A stretch of DNA of 64,000 nt. Origin: Clostridia bacterium (GTDB lineage: Bacteria; Bacillota; Clostridia; TANB77; CAG-508). The stretch lies in NCBI GenBank assembly GCA_017533795.1, contig JAFWIH010000021.1, forward strand, positions 1-64,000, given 5' to 3'. This document shows positions 1 to 7,964 of this stretch, in pieces. Position 1 is the stretch's first letter. Every line of letters starts with the position of its first letter. Under the pieces are notes generated by a model. The model was given only the letters and a program-made list of their open reading frames with translations, did no database searches and was not told the DNA's origin. The translations under genes were made by a program, and so were the position numbers.

Positions 1-57
1 TAACGCGCCAGTTTGTGGCACTGGAGACCGTGGGTTCGAGTCCCATCTTCCACCCCA
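1..57 (+). tRNA. tRNA-His(GTG), 5' part cut off by window edge
   Basis: The anticodon arm CCAGT-TTGTGGC-ACTGG shows anticodon GTG. It is followed by a T arm with TTCGAGT loop and an acceptor 3' strand with C at the discriminator position and an encoded CCA (55-57). The C discriminator fits histidine tRNA, which pairs it with G-1. The acceptor 5' strand and most of the D arm lie outside the window. Confidence 0.9.
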
Positions 58-64
58 TATATAT

Positions 65-139
65 TGGACCGTGGCCAAGTGGTAAGGCACCAGACTTTGA
101 CTCTGGCATTCGCAAGTTCGAATCTTGCCGGTCCAGCCA
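65..139 (+). tRNA. tRNA-Gln(TTG)
   Basis: A full cloverleaf is visible: acceptor TGGACCG paired with CGGTCCA, anticodon arm CCAGA-CTTTGAC-TCTGG (anticodon TTG), T loop TTCGAAT and encoded CCA. It follows tRNA-His by 7 bases and both probably belong to one tRNA transcript that ends at the hairpin just downstream. Confidence 0.95.
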
Positions 140-142
140 AAA

Positions 143-171
143 AAAATCACAACTTTTGTTGTGATTTTTTT
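143..171 (+). terminator. Rho-independent terminator of the tRNA operon
   Basis: The inverted repeat AATCACAAC / GTTGTGATT is followed by a run of seven T. It starts directly after the CCA of tRNA-Gln. Confidence 0.9.
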
Positions 172-269
172 ATGTAATAAACAAAAAGAGATTATCTTAT
201 CATCATAACATTATTCTGGCAAATTTATATAAAACAGTCAATGCGACTTTAAAAGTTCATACGAAATTA

Positions 270-298
270 TTGCTTTGTTCGACACAAAAGTATATAAT
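270..298 (+). promoter_or_regulatory. Sigma-A type promoter for the beta-propeller gene
   Basis: TTGCTT (270-275) and TATAAT (293-298) are separated by 17 bases, about 30 bases ahead of the start codon at 330. An AGGAGGT ribosome-binding site lies in between. Confidence 0.7.
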
Positions 299-329
299 GG
301 AATTGAATATAAAAATTAGGAGGTAAGAA

Positions 330-2405
330 ATGACCAAAAAAATTCAGTTAGCAATAGGTGTTATTTTTATAATTATAATAACTACTATTGCATTTTTATT
401 TTTAGTAAATGATAATTCAGAGCTAAGAACAATAAAATCAGAAAGAGAACTAGAAAAGTTTTACCAAGGATATGAGTATTCAGATGCAAAAGAACTCTTC
501 ATAAATATAATAACAATGCCATTTAGTTTAATTTCTGGTGGGGTTAATTATTATACACCAAGATATTATAATTCAGGAATAATTGATTATGAAGATGCAA
601 TTACAACAAAATCTAAAAGTCCAAGTACAAGCAATGGGTTAAGACCAGCGGAAATAACATCCCAAGCTACATCAGCAGATTCAAGTAAAAGCTCAATTAC
701 TGATAATTTAATTCCTAAAAAATCAAAAGACTATTCAACAACAAATATACAAGTAGAAAATGTAGATGAAGCAGACATTACAAAAACAGATGGTGATTAC
801 ATATATTCTATTTCAGAAGACAATGTAATTATTACAAATGTACAAGACCCACAAAATATTAAAATTGAAGCAACAATAAATTCAACAGGGGGAATACCAG
901 AAGATTTAATATTGTATGAGGATAAATTAGTTGTTATCTCTGCAACTGGAAATTATGCATCAACATATAGTTATAGCTACAATGCAAAAACAAATGTAGA
1001 CATATATGACATATCAAATAGAGAATATCCAGAAATGATAAAAAGTTTTGAATTGCATGAACCTTACTACACATCAAGGTGTATAAATAGTGAACTATAT
1101 ATTATATCTTCTGGAAAATTAAGAAAAGAAAATGATAAGATAGACAGAAAATATAGTGAGAATAGAATAGAAAAAGAAATACCTTTAAAACATATAAAAT
1201 ACTTAAAAGATATAGATACAGAAGTTCAAACATTGATAGCAACTACAGACTTAAACAATAGTCAACAAGATATAGAATTATCATCATATTTAATTGACAT
1301 TTCAAATGCATATGTATCTGAAAATAGTATTTATTTACTAAACCAAGAATATGCATATAATGGTTATGAAGAGCCAGGACTAAAAGATTTATTTGGCTTT
1401 AAAGGTGCATTTGGACTATTCTTCTATGATGACAATGACTATAGTGAAGGATATGAAACAGATATATTTAAATTTGACATTTTAAAAAACGGAGAAGTAA
1501 CATACAATTCAAATACAAAAATTGAAGGAAAAACAATAAACCAATACTCTTTAGATGAGCAAAATGGGCATTTAAGAATTGCTTTATATGACAATGATGG
1601 AGCAAGAGTAGCAATTTTTGATGACAAATTAAATCAAATAGGAATTTCAAGCTATGTTGCTAAAGGTGAAACAATGTATTCTTCAAGATTTATGGGAAAT
1701 AAAGTGTATTTAGTAACATACCAAACAATAGATCCATTATTTGTAATTGATTTAAGTAATGAATCAAAACCAAAAGTATTGGGAGAATTAAAAATTCCAG
1801 GATATAGCACATATTTGCATCCATATGATGAAAATCATTTAATAGGAATTGGTATGCAAACACAAGAGACTATTACAAAAGATTCAAGGGGAGCTGTAAC
1901 ATCTAGAACAGCGAAAATTGTTGGAATGAAAATGGCATTATTTGATGTATCAAATGTAAATAAACCAAAGCAAATTTCAGAAACAGTAATAGGAGATAGA
2001 AGAACAACATCTGCAATACTAACAAATCCTAAAGCATTGCTATTTTCAAGAGAAAAAGAATTAATTGCAATACCAGTAAACAATTACGCAGAAGACTTTG
2101 AAGTAACAGGAAGTACAAGTTCATATTCAAGTCTTGTAAGTTCATATACAAGTTATAGCAAACCACGTACTGCAGAAGGATATTTTGTATATAAAATAAA
2201 TCTAAAAGATGGATTTGATTTAAAAGGTGTAATAACACATGAAGTAAAAGAGAAAAATACAACATATAGCTATTATTATAATGCATCAAAGTTACTTAGA
2301 GGAATGTATATAGACAACAATTTATATACAGTATCTGAAACTGCAGTAAAAGTAAACAACTTAGATACTTTAGATTTGGTAAGTGAATTAAAAATAAAGG
2401 AATAA
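330..2405 (+). CDS. Membrane-anchored beta-propeller domain protein
   Basis: The protein has 691 residues. Residues 7-28 form a hydrophobic signal/anchor segment, followed by a Ser/Thr-rich linker (about 80-130) and a long repetitive beta region. The segment VENVDEADITKTDGDYIY (about residues 142-160) is the hallmark start of the secreted Beta_propel family (PF09826, distant WD40 relatives). Repeats of the type 'YDISN...P' and 'VIDLSNESKPKVLGEL' fit propeller blades. It should be anchored in the membrane and act outside the cell. Its ligand is unknown. A good promoter and an AGGAGGT site precede it, and a DUF4190-like gene follows after 16 bases, probably in one operon. Confidence 0.85.
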   Translation: MTKKIQLAIGVIFIIIITTIAFLFLVNDNSELRTIKSERELEKFYQGYEYSDAKELFINIITMPFSLISGGVNYYTPRYYNSGIIDYEDAITTKSKSPSTSNGLRPAEITSQATSADSSKSSITDNLIPKKSKDYSTTNIQVENVDEADITKTDGDYIYSISEDNVIITNVQDPQNIKIEATINSTGGIPEDLILYEDKLVVISATGNYASTYSYSYNAKTNVDIYDISNREYPEMIKSFELHEPYYTSRCINSELYIISSGKLRKENDKIDRKYSENRIEKEIPLKHIKYLKDIDTEVQTLIATTDLNNSQQDIELSSYLIDISNAYVSENSIYLLNQEYAYNGYEEPGLKDLFGFKGAFGLFFYDDNDYSEGYETDIFKFDILKNGEVTYNSNTKIEGKTINQYSLDEQNGHLRIALYDNDGARVAIFDDKLNQIGISSYVAKGETMYSSRFMGNKVYLVTYQTIDPLFVIDLSNESKPKVLGELKIPGYSTYLHPYDENHLIGIGMQTQETITKDSRGAVTSRTAKIVGMKMALFDVSNVNKPKQISETVIGDRRTTSAILTNPKALLFSREKELIAIPVNNYAEDFEVTGSTSSYSSLVSSYTSYSKPRTAEGYFVYKINLKDGFDLKGVITHEVKEKNTTYSYYYNASKLLRGMYIDNNLYTVSETAVKVNNLDTLDLVSELKIKE

Positions 2406-2421
2406 TTGGAGGAATTTATAT

Positions 2422-2679
2422 ATGGAAGAAAATAAAAATGATGGTTCTGCAATAAGAATATCAGCTTTAGTTCTAGGAATAATATCAATAGTTGCAAACT
2501 TCTTTTGGTATATAGCAATACCTACAGGAATTTTAGCAATAGTATTTGGAGTAAAATCAATAAAAAGAACAGAAAGTAAAATGGGAAAAGCAGGCTTAAT
2601 TACAGGAATAGTTGGTGTAGCTTTGTGTGTTTTTACATATGTATCACTTACACTATTATTAGTACTTGCTAATTATTAA
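2422..2679 (+). CDS. DUF4190-like small membrane protein
   Basis: This 85-residue protein has two hydrophobic segments (about 13-40 and 58-82) separated by a short basic loop, VFGVKSIKRTESKMGKAG. The arrangement hydrophobic - GxxSI.R...GKAGLITGIV - hydrophobic is typical of DUF4190 proteins, which are usually found attached to or beside secreted domains in Firmicutes. It has its own GGAGG site and follows the beta-propeller gene closely. Function unknown; a structural role in the membrane next to the propeller protein is only an inference. Confidence 0.7.
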   Translation: MEENKNDGSAIRISALVLGIISIVANFFWYIAIPTGILAIVFGVKSIKRTESKMGKAGLITGIVGVALCVFTYVSLTLLLVLANY

Positions 2680-2733
2680 TTTAACTTACATTAGAAACTT
2701 TTGGGAACGAGTCCAAAATTGTTTAAAGAAAAA

Positions 2734-2767
2734 AGTAATAGAACATGGAGTTCTATTACTTTTTTTT
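2734..2767 (+). terminator. Rho-independent terminator
   Basis: An 11-bp perfect stem AGTAATAGAAC / GTTCTATTACT with a 5-base loop is followed by seven or more T. It closes the beta-propeller/DUF4190 operon. Confidence 0.92.
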
Positions 2768-2802
2768 GTGGCATATATTAAAAACAAAAGGAGCGGATAA
2801 AA

Positions 2803-3156
2803 ATGATAAATATAGTTAAAGGAGTAGGTTCATCTTTAGGATTTACATTAGTATTATTATTTATATTTTCTTTAATTCTTACATATACTAATACAAGTGA
2901 AGAGTTAATATCACCTGTAATCATTGTGTTGACAGGAATAAGTCTACTATTAGGCAGTTCAATTGGAAATAGTCAGCTTAAAAAAAATGGTATTCTAAAT
3001 GGCTCTATTATTGGATGCATATATTTTTTAGTAATGTATTTAATATCAAGTATAATAAAAATGGATTTTTCTGTTAATGTGCAAATGATTATAATAGTTA
3101 TTGTAGGAATTATATGTGGCGGTTTAGGAGGAATAATAGGGGTCAACAAAAAATAA
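2803..3156 (+). CDS. TIGR04086 family membrane protein
   Basis: The protein has 117 residues and four predicted membrane segments (about 12-28, 37-53, 66-85, 91-112) with Gly-rich turns such as ICGGLGGIIGV near the C terminus. Size, topology and the conserved glycine pattern match TIGR04086, a clostridial family of unknown function that is often found near yajC/secDF. The position two genes upstream of a SecD-like gene fits this. The ribosome-binding site is AAAGGAG ahead of ATG 2803. Confidence 0.7.
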   Translation: MINIVKGVGSSLGFTLVLLFIFSLILTYTNTSEELISPVIIVLTGISLLLGSSIGNSQLKKNGILNGSIIGCIYFLVMYLISSIIKMDFSVNVQMIIIVIVGIICGGLGGIIGVNKK

Positions 3157-3237
3157 AAGTATTTACGCAAAAACAGTTGATATTTTTAAATTTTATGATA
3201 AAATCTATAATGACAATTGAGTAAAGGAGGCTAAAAT

Positions 3238-3897
3238 TTGATTACTTTAGAAGATGTCAAAAACAATTTGGAGGTTCAAGCTTTAATAAATGGAGCACAA
3301 AAGCAACTAAATGAATTAGGGTATACAGAACATTCATATAGACACATAGGTATAGTATCAAAAAGAGCGGGCGATATTTTAGAAGAACTTGGTTATGATG
3401 AACATACCATTGAGCTTACAAGAATTGCTGGATACTTACATGATATAGGAAACTGTGTGAACAGAGTTGATCATGCACATAGTGGCGCAATAATGGCATA
3501 TAACATTTTAAAAGATATGAAAATGCCAGTTGAAGATAGAACAGAAATAATGATGGCAATAGGAAACCATGATGAAAAAACAGGAACAGCGGTAAGTGAG
3601 ATATCTGCAGCTTTAATTTTAGCAGATAAGTCAGATGTTCATAGAGATAGGGTTTGCAAAACAAATATGTCAGTATTTGACATACATGACAGAGTAAATT
3701 ACGCTGTAACAGATGCTAATCTACACATAGATGCTGAAAAAAGGATACTTACACTAGATTTAAAGATAGATACAAAAATTTGCCCAGTACTTGATTATTT
3801 TGAAATTTTTATGGATAGAACTATGATGAGCAAATACGCAGCTAAATATTTAAAAATATGGTTTGAACTAATTATAAATGGTACAAAATTGTTATAA
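3238..3897 (+). CDS. HD domain phosphohydrolase
   Basis: The protein has 219 residues. The metal-binding HD signature is visible as H in YRHIG (about residue 41), HD in GYLHDIGN (about 77-78), and later H residues in DHAHSG and NHDEKTG. It probably hydrolyses a phosphate ester, nucleotide or cyclic nucleotide; the substrate cannot be told. The start is TTG at 3238, chosen because a perfect AAAGGAGG lies 7 bases upstream. Its stop codon abuts the next gene, and clostridial genomes often keep this HD gene next to secDF. Confidence 0.85.
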   Translation: MITLEDVKNNLEVQALINGAQKQLNELGYTEHSYRHIGIVSKRAGDILEELGYDEHTIELTRIAGYLHDIGNCVNRVDHAHSGAIMAYNILKDMKMPVEDRTEIMMAIGNHDEKTGTAVSEISAALILADKSDVHRDRVCKTNMSVFDIHDRVNYAVTDANLHIDAEKRILTLDLKIDTKICPVLDYFEIFMDRTMMSKYAAKYLKIWFELIINGTKLL

Positions 3898-3912
3898 ATG
3901 GAGGAAGTAAAA

Positions 3913-5289
3913 GTGAAAAAAATACAATTAATAGTAAAAATATTAGTAATTATATTAATAGCAGCAATAGCTTTTGTGGGAATTTATGTTCAAAAGCAAA
4001 ATAGAATGGAAAATATAGTTAAAGATTATTCTTTAGGAATGGACTTAAAGGGATCAAGAGTTGTAGAACTAAAGGTTAGTGATGAAACTAAAGAAATAAT
4101 AAGAGACAAAGATGGTAAAATAGTAAAAGAAAGCGATAAAAAAGAAGGCGAAGACTATAAAACAGAAGAACAACCTTTAAATTCAGATGAGGTAAAGACA
4201 ACTGAAAACTATAAGAAATCAAAAAGTATAATAGAAAAAAGACTTTCAAAACTAAATGTTGATAATTATATTGTAAAGCTAGATGAGAGCACTGGAACAA
4301 TAGTACTAGAAATACCAGAAAATGACGGTACAGACCATGTTGTAAGTAATGTTAGTGAAACAGGAAAATTTGAAATTGTTGATTCAGAAAATGTAGAAAA
4401 CATTTTAATGGATAACAATGACATAAAAGGTGCAAATGTATTATATAATACAACTACAACAGGAACAGCAGTGTATTTAAATATAGAATTTAATAAGCAA
4501 GGAAAAGAAAAACTTAAAAATATCAGTAATGATTATAAAACAATAGAAACTGATACTGACTCGGAAAATGATAATGATACGGAAAACAAAGAAGAAAAGA
4601 CTGAGCAGAAAAAAATAACAATGAAAATTGATGATAATGAAATGATTACTACAAGTTTTGATGAAACTATGGAAAATGGTAGTATTCAACTTTCAATGGG
4701 ACAAGCAAGCCAAGACAAAACAAAAATAAATGATAATGTTGAGAGTTCAGCAACAATAGCTACACTTCTTGATACAGGTAATTTGCCAGTAGAATATAAA
4801 ATAGAATCAAATGAATATGTATCAACTGATATTTTAACTTCTTCATTAATAAAATTTGGAATAGCAGTTGTAGCGCTACTATTAGTTGCTTTACTAACAT
4901 TAATAATAAAATATAAAAAACTAGGATTATTGGCTGCGGTTGAATTTATAGGTTTTATAGCACTATATTCGCTACTTTTAAGATATACTAATGTTACAAT
5001 TACACTTGAAGGAATAGCTGCTATACTAGTAATAATAGTAATGAATTATATATTTAATTATAGATTATTGAATACAATAAAAAATCAAACAGGAGAGGAC
5101 AGAAAAAAGGCAATTACAGATGAATTTATAGAATTTTCTCTAAAAGCTATTCCTGTATGTATATTAAGCATTGTATTTTGCTTTGTTAGCTGGCAACCAA
5201 TAAGTAGCTTTGGAATGACTATGTTCTGGGGATTAGTTTTAGAAGCATTATATAATATAACAGTTGCAAAGAGCTTTTTAAAAGAATAG
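3913..5289 (+). CDS. secD: SecD-like protein translocase accessory subunit, divergent
   Basis: SecD works with SecF to pull exported proteins through SecYEG using the proton motive force. Seen here: an N-terminal membrane segment, the SecD-like motif MDLKGSRVVELKV, a long acidic extracellular domain rich in K/E/D repeats, then five C-terminal membrane segments (residues about 310-460) ending with SSFGMTMFWGLVLEALYNI, which resembles the SecD/F core. The GTG at 3913 is preferred because GGAGG sits 8 bases upstream; an ATG at 3898 gives five more residues but has no site. The canonical DLxGG motif is altered (DLKGS). It pairs with the SecF-like gene 23 bases downstream. Confidence 0.75.
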   Translation: MKKIQLIVKILVIILIAAIAFVGIYVQKQNRMENIVKDYSLGMDLKGSRVVELKVSDETKEIIRDKDGKIVKESDKKEGEDYKTEEQPLNSDEVKTTENYKKSKSIIEKRLSKLNVDNYIVKLDESTGTIVLEIPENDGTDHVVSNVSETGKFEIVDSENVENILMDNNDIKGANVLYNTTTTGTAVYLNIEFNKQGKEKLKNISNDYKTIETDTDSENDNDTENKEEKTEQKKITMKIDDNEMITTSFDETMENGSIQLSMGQASQDKTKINDNVESSATIATLLDTGNLPVEYKIESNEYVSTDILTSSLIKFGIAVVALLLVALLTLIIKYKKLGLLAAVEFIGFIALYSLLLRYTNVTITLEGIAAILVIIVMNYIFNYRLLNTIKNQTGEDRKKAITDEFIEFSLKAIPVCILSIVFCFVSWQPISSFGMTMFWGLVLEALYNITVAKSFLKE

Positions 5290-5312
5290 GAACAAATAGG
5301 AGGTATAAATAA

Positions 5313-5972
5313 ATGAAACAAGTATCATCAAAAAGCAAAATAATAGTTGCAATTCTTATTTTAATTATTGTTATTGGTGCAGCTGTTATTGGAATAAAGG
5401 GCTTCAACTTTGATATTAGAAATCAAACAACCCAAGAAATTGAATTATATATAGGAAAAAAATTTGAAATAGAAGATATTAGACCAATAACAAATGAGGT
5501 ATTTGGTAAACAACCAGTAACAATACAAAAAGTAGAAGTATATGAAGATCAGGTAGCTATTACAACTAAAGAAATAACAGATGAGCAAAAATCAAATATT
5601 GTAAATAAAATAAATGAAAAATATGAAACAGAATTAAAGGCAGAAAATATTAGTATTAACACTTTACCACATACAAAATTTAGAGATATAATAAAACCAT
5701 ATATATTACCACTTGTTATTTCAACAGTAATCATATTAATATATATTGGAATCAGATTTTATAAAATAGGATTAGTAAAAAGTATGTTAAAAACCGGAGG
5801 AAGTATACTTTTAACAGAAATAATATTATTTGCATTAATGGCAATTATAAGATTTCCAATTGGAAGATATACATTACCACTAGTATTATTTGTATATCTA
5901 GTTACATTATTAATTCAGACTATCAATTTAGAAAAAAAATTAAATGCAACTATGTTAGAAGAAAAAGATTAA
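5313..5972 (+). CDS. Reduced SecF-like membrane protein
   Basis: This 219-residue protein directly follows the SecD-like gene. It has one N-terminal membrane segment (10-30), an extracellular alpha/beta domain (about 35-125) and only about three C-terminal membrane segments (129-147, 160-178, 184-205). SecF normally has six segments and about 300 residues, so the last part of the core appears to be missing. The segment VISTVIILIYIGIRF matches the first core helix of SecF. I infer a degenerate SecF partner from order and topology; sequence support alone is modest. Confidence 0.6.
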   Translation: MKQVSSKSKIIVAILILIIVIGAAVIGIKGFNFDIRNQTTQEIELYIGKKFEIEDIRPITNEVFGKQPVTIQKVEVYEDQVAITTKEITDEQKSNIVNKINEKYETELKAENISINTLPHTKFRDIIKPYILPLVISTVIILIYIGIRFYKIGLVKSMLKTGGSILLTEIILFALMAIIRFPIGRYTLPLVLFVYLVTLLIQTINLEKKLNATMLEEKD

Positions 5973-6001
5973 TAAATATTTATAAGAAAGAGGGATGTAA
6001 A

Positions 6002-6523
6002 ATGAATGAAGAAAAAGAAAAAATTTTAGCAGCTGTAAAAAGTGATGTTGAAGCATTACAAAATGCTAGTCAAGAATTAAAAAATGATAAGGACTTTATA
6101 ATACAAGTTGTATCTATAAATGGTTATGCATTAAAATATGTAGAAGAAAATTTTAAAAATGATAAAGATGTAGTTCTTGCTGCAATAAAACAAGATGTTT
6201 ATGGACACTCACTAAAATATGCAAGTAAAGATTTAAAAGCAAACAAAGAATTTATAGAAGAAGCTATAACTATAAATCCGTATGTATTTAGGCAAGCAGA
6301 TATAAGCTTAAGACAAGATAGAAAATATGTTTTAAGATTAATAGAAAAAAATGCACTAGTAATTGAAGGTGCAAGTGAAGAATTAAAAAATGATAAAGAA
6401 GTTGTATTAAAAGCAGTTGAAAAAAATGGACATGCATTATCATATGCAAGTGAGGATCTAAGAAAAAATAAAGAATTTTTACAAGAAGCAGCATCAGTAA
6501 ATAGTGATGCAATGGAATATTAA
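6002..6523 (+). CDS. DUF4116 repeat protein
   Basis: The 173-residue protein is built of about seven repeats of roughly 24 residues of the form 'L(K/R)xNKEFxxxAxxxNxxALxYAS', for example ASKDLKANKEFIEEAI and ASEDLRKNKEFLQEAA. This is the DUF4116 repeat (PF13475), an all-helical repeat of unknown function that probably mediates protein contacts. It has no signal peptide, so it is cytoplasmic. A ribosome-binding site (AGAGGGATG) precedes it and a terminator follows at once. Confidence 0.85.
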   Translation: MNEEKEKILAAVKSDVEALQNASQELKNDKDFIIQVVSINGYALKYVEENFKNDKDVVLAAIKQDVYGHSLKYASKDLKANKEFIEEAITINPYVFRQADISLRQDRKYVLRLIEKNALVIEGASEELKNDKEVVLKAVEKNGHALSYASEDLRKNKEFLQEAASVNSDAMEY

Positions 6524-6524
6524 A

Positions 6525-6549
6525 AAAAGCTCAGTTATGAGCTTTTTTT
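6525..6549. terminator. Bidirectional Rho-independent terminator
   Basis: GCTCA-GTTA-TGAGC flanked by a run of A on the left and of T on the right. It can end the DUF4116 transcript rightwards and the 6548-6913 transcript leftwards. Confidence 0.88.
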
Positions 6550-6913
6550 ATGCACTTAATGATGTGCTTTCTAATTTGTTCATGTTGATATTTATTTCAG
6601 ACTTAGTTTTATTGACTTTTTCTTTTAGTTCGTCAATTTGTCTTTGATATAAACTGTTTAAATTGTCTAATTCTTCATCAGTTAAATCAGTTAATTGAAT
6701 TTGATTGCTTTCAAATTTTGATTGCAATTCAAGTAATTCTTGGCTTTCTTCATGTTTTTTTACTTTTATTTCATTAACAAAAATATCTCTATCTTCTGAT
6801 GATACAGGAGCTGTCTCGTTTAATTCTTCATTAATATTTATTGGAGCAGGAAGTGCTTTATTTGGTTTAAACCATTTTTTTATCAAATTAAATAAATTAG
6901 AAAATATACTCAT
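6548..6913 (-). CDS. Hypothetical protein with C-terminal coiled coil
   Basis: I do not recognise this 121-residue protein. It starts with an amphipathic/hydrophobic stretch, MSIFSNLFNLIKKWFKP, then a low-complexity acidic region and a heptad-rich segment (about 55-115) with LTDLTDEELDNLNSLYQRQI. The start at 6913 is chosen because GAGGT lies 8 bases upstream; an in-frame ATG five codons earlier contains that site. It is the second gene of a two-gene minus-strand operon with the 52-residue gene at 6933-7091. The N terminus may bind the membrane. Confidence 0.7.
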   Translation of the reverse strand: MSIFSNLFNLIKKWFKPNKALPAPININEELNETAPVSSEDRDIFVNEIKVKKHEESQELLELQSKFESNQIQLTDLTDEELDNLNSLYQRQIDELKEKVNKTKSEININMNKLESTSLSA

Positions 6914-6932
6914 TTTATTATACCTCATTTTT

Positions 6933-7091
6933 TTATCTTTCTTTTTCTATGTTTTGTAGTTTTTGTAGTTCACGTTTTGCAACATCTAAATCCATTTCTA
7001 GACCTAATTTATCTTCACGGTTACGAATAAGTTGTGCTTCATTTATTATTCTTTCTATAGATACATCATCTCTAGAAGTTATTTCATCCAT
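6933..7091 (-). CDS. Small hypothetical coiled-coil protein (52 aa)
   Basis: The frame runs from an ATG at 7091 with a strong AAAGGAG site 8 bases upstream to TAA at 6935-6933. The product is mostly charged and helical, ending in KRELQKLQNIEKER. It is not a known family to me. It is 19 bases ahead of the next minus-strand gene and shares its promoter at 7132-7160. Confidence 0.7.
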   Translation of the reverse strand: MDEITSRDDVSIERIINEAQLIRNREDKLGLEMDLDVAKRELQKLQNIEKER

Positions 7092-7131
7092 TGTAAAGAC
7101 TCCTTTCAAAAGTAGTAATTTTTATATTAAT

Positions 7132-7160
7132 ATTATCTCACAATAAAATACACCTTTCAA
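7132..7160 (-). promoter_or_regulatory. Promoter of the 7091-6548 operon
   Basis: On the minus strand TTGAAA (7160-7155) and GATAAT (7137-7132) are separated by 17 bases, about 40 bases upstream of the ATG at 7091. Confidence 0.65.
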
Positions 7161-7221
7161 TAAAGTTACAAAATTGTCAAAAAAATGTAATGGATTTGTA
7201 ATGAGAAAACTAAATAATTAA

Positions 7222-7250
7222 TTGACATAATTTACATAATATAGTATACT
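7222..7250 (+). promoter_or_regulatory. Strong sigma-A promoter for the GC-rich gene at 7333
   Basis: TTGACA (7222-7227) and TATACT (7245-7250) have an exact 17-base spacer. Between promoter and gene lies a leader of about 75 bases with a hairpin in which TCCTC pairs with GAGGA (about 7275-7297), ahead of the real AGGAGGA site at 7323. Confidence 0.8.
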
Positions 7251-7332
7251 AAATATAGATTTATTTTTGAAACTTCCTCGCTTTTTCAGGAGGATTAAGA
7301 CATCATAGTTAAATGATTATTTAGGAGGAATC

Positions 7333-7695
7333 ATGACCAAAATTTTGTGGCTCAGCCGTCACACCATGACCAATGAACAGCTTTCGGATCTTAAGCGAAT
7401 CTATGGCGAGGTTGAGGTGAAGACCTTTGACCAGACCGTGGAAAGCTGGAGAGATGTTGTGGAGGCAGGTAAAGATTGCGACGTGCTCGCAGTTGTACTT
7501 CCGCCAGCCATCTTGGCGGATCTTACCAACCCTCGTAACAACAACAGGCCTGTTATTAGGGCAAAAGCCAATCGTGTTGCTACAGGCAATACGATTGTTA
7601 ATCCGGCAACTGGCAAGGAAGAAGCAGAATATCGCTTTGAACATGCCGGTTGGGAAAGGGTTATTAAGATTGAGGTTGTGGTGGAAGCTCTTTAG
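7333..7695 (+). CDS. Conserved protein of unknown function, GC-rich, probably transferred
   Basis: The 120-residue protein begins MTKILWLSRHTMTNEQ, followed by alternating strand/helix pattern with a hydrophobic strand at DVLAVVLPPAILADL (about 50-64) and a C terminus WERVIKIEVVVEAL. The layout resembles a small Rossmann-like fold. The opening 'S/RH..T.EQ' and the 'VVLPP' strand faintly recall Csx20-type CRISPR ring nucleases, but there is no CRISPR locus here and I hold that resemblance weakly. Base composition is near 50% G+C against about 30% around it, and arginine is encoded by CGT/CGA/CGC, unlike its neighbours. It has its own promoter and terminator and sits just outside the prophage attachment site. 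Confidence 0.75.
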   Translation: MTKILWLSRHTMTNEQLSDLKRIYGEVEVKTFDQTVESWRDVVEAGKDCDVLAVVLPPAILADLTNPRNNNRPVIRAKANRVATGNTIVNPATGKEEAEYRFEHAGWERVIKIEVVVEAL

Positions 7696-7714
7696 CCATT
7701 TATACCTTGGTCTG

Positions 7715-7745
7715 GCAGGTTCTACATTGTAGAACCTGCTTTTTA
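7715..7745 (+). terminator. Rho-independent terminator
   Basis: A 12-bp stem GCAGGTTCTACA / TGTAGAACCTGC is followed by TTTTT. It isolates the GC-rich gene as a single-gene unit. Confidence 0.9.
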
Positions 7746-7796
7746 TTATAATGGATATTGCTACGATGAAAGAATTTAAAGTAGAAATAAAAAAAT

Positions 7797-7820
7797 AAAA
7801 ACCTTGAAATCAAGGTTTTT
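7797..7820 (-). terminator. Original terminator of the tRNA-Phe operon
   Basis: AAAAACCTTG-AAAT-CAAGGTTTTT is a symmetric hairpin with A and T runs on either side. Before phage integration it would have lain just downstream of the minus-strand tRNA-Phe gene. It may also stop transcription coming from the left. Confidence 0.75.
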
Positions 7821-7869
7821 ACTATGGTGGTCTGAGGTGGAATCGAACCACCGACACGAGGATTTTCAG
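7817..7869. repeat. attL: 53-bp direct repeat containing the 3' half of tRNA-Phe
   Basis: Bases 7817-7869 are identical to 44052-44104; with one mismatch the match extends left to 7804. Bases 7825-7869 are the displaced 3' part (from the anticodon loop to CCA) of a minus-strand tRNA-Phe, a non-functional remnant. Past 7869 the sequence changes to phage DNA. Confidence 0.93.
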
Positions 7870-7931
7870 GCATTCTTACATAAAACTTATAAGTGTTACT
7901 ATGTAAACGACTACACGACACTTTAAAAATA

Positions 7932-7953
7932 TTTGACACACTTTTTGACACAC
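7932..7953. repeat. Candidate integrase arm-type sites, left end
   Basis: TTTGACACAC occurs twice (7932-7941 and 7944-7953) between attL and the integrase stop codon. The same motif is duplicated next to attR at 43944-43965. Paired direct repeats near both ends fit arm-type binding sites of a lambda-like integrase. This is inferred from position. Confidence 0.5.
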
Positions 7954-7964
7954 TAACCTTAAGA

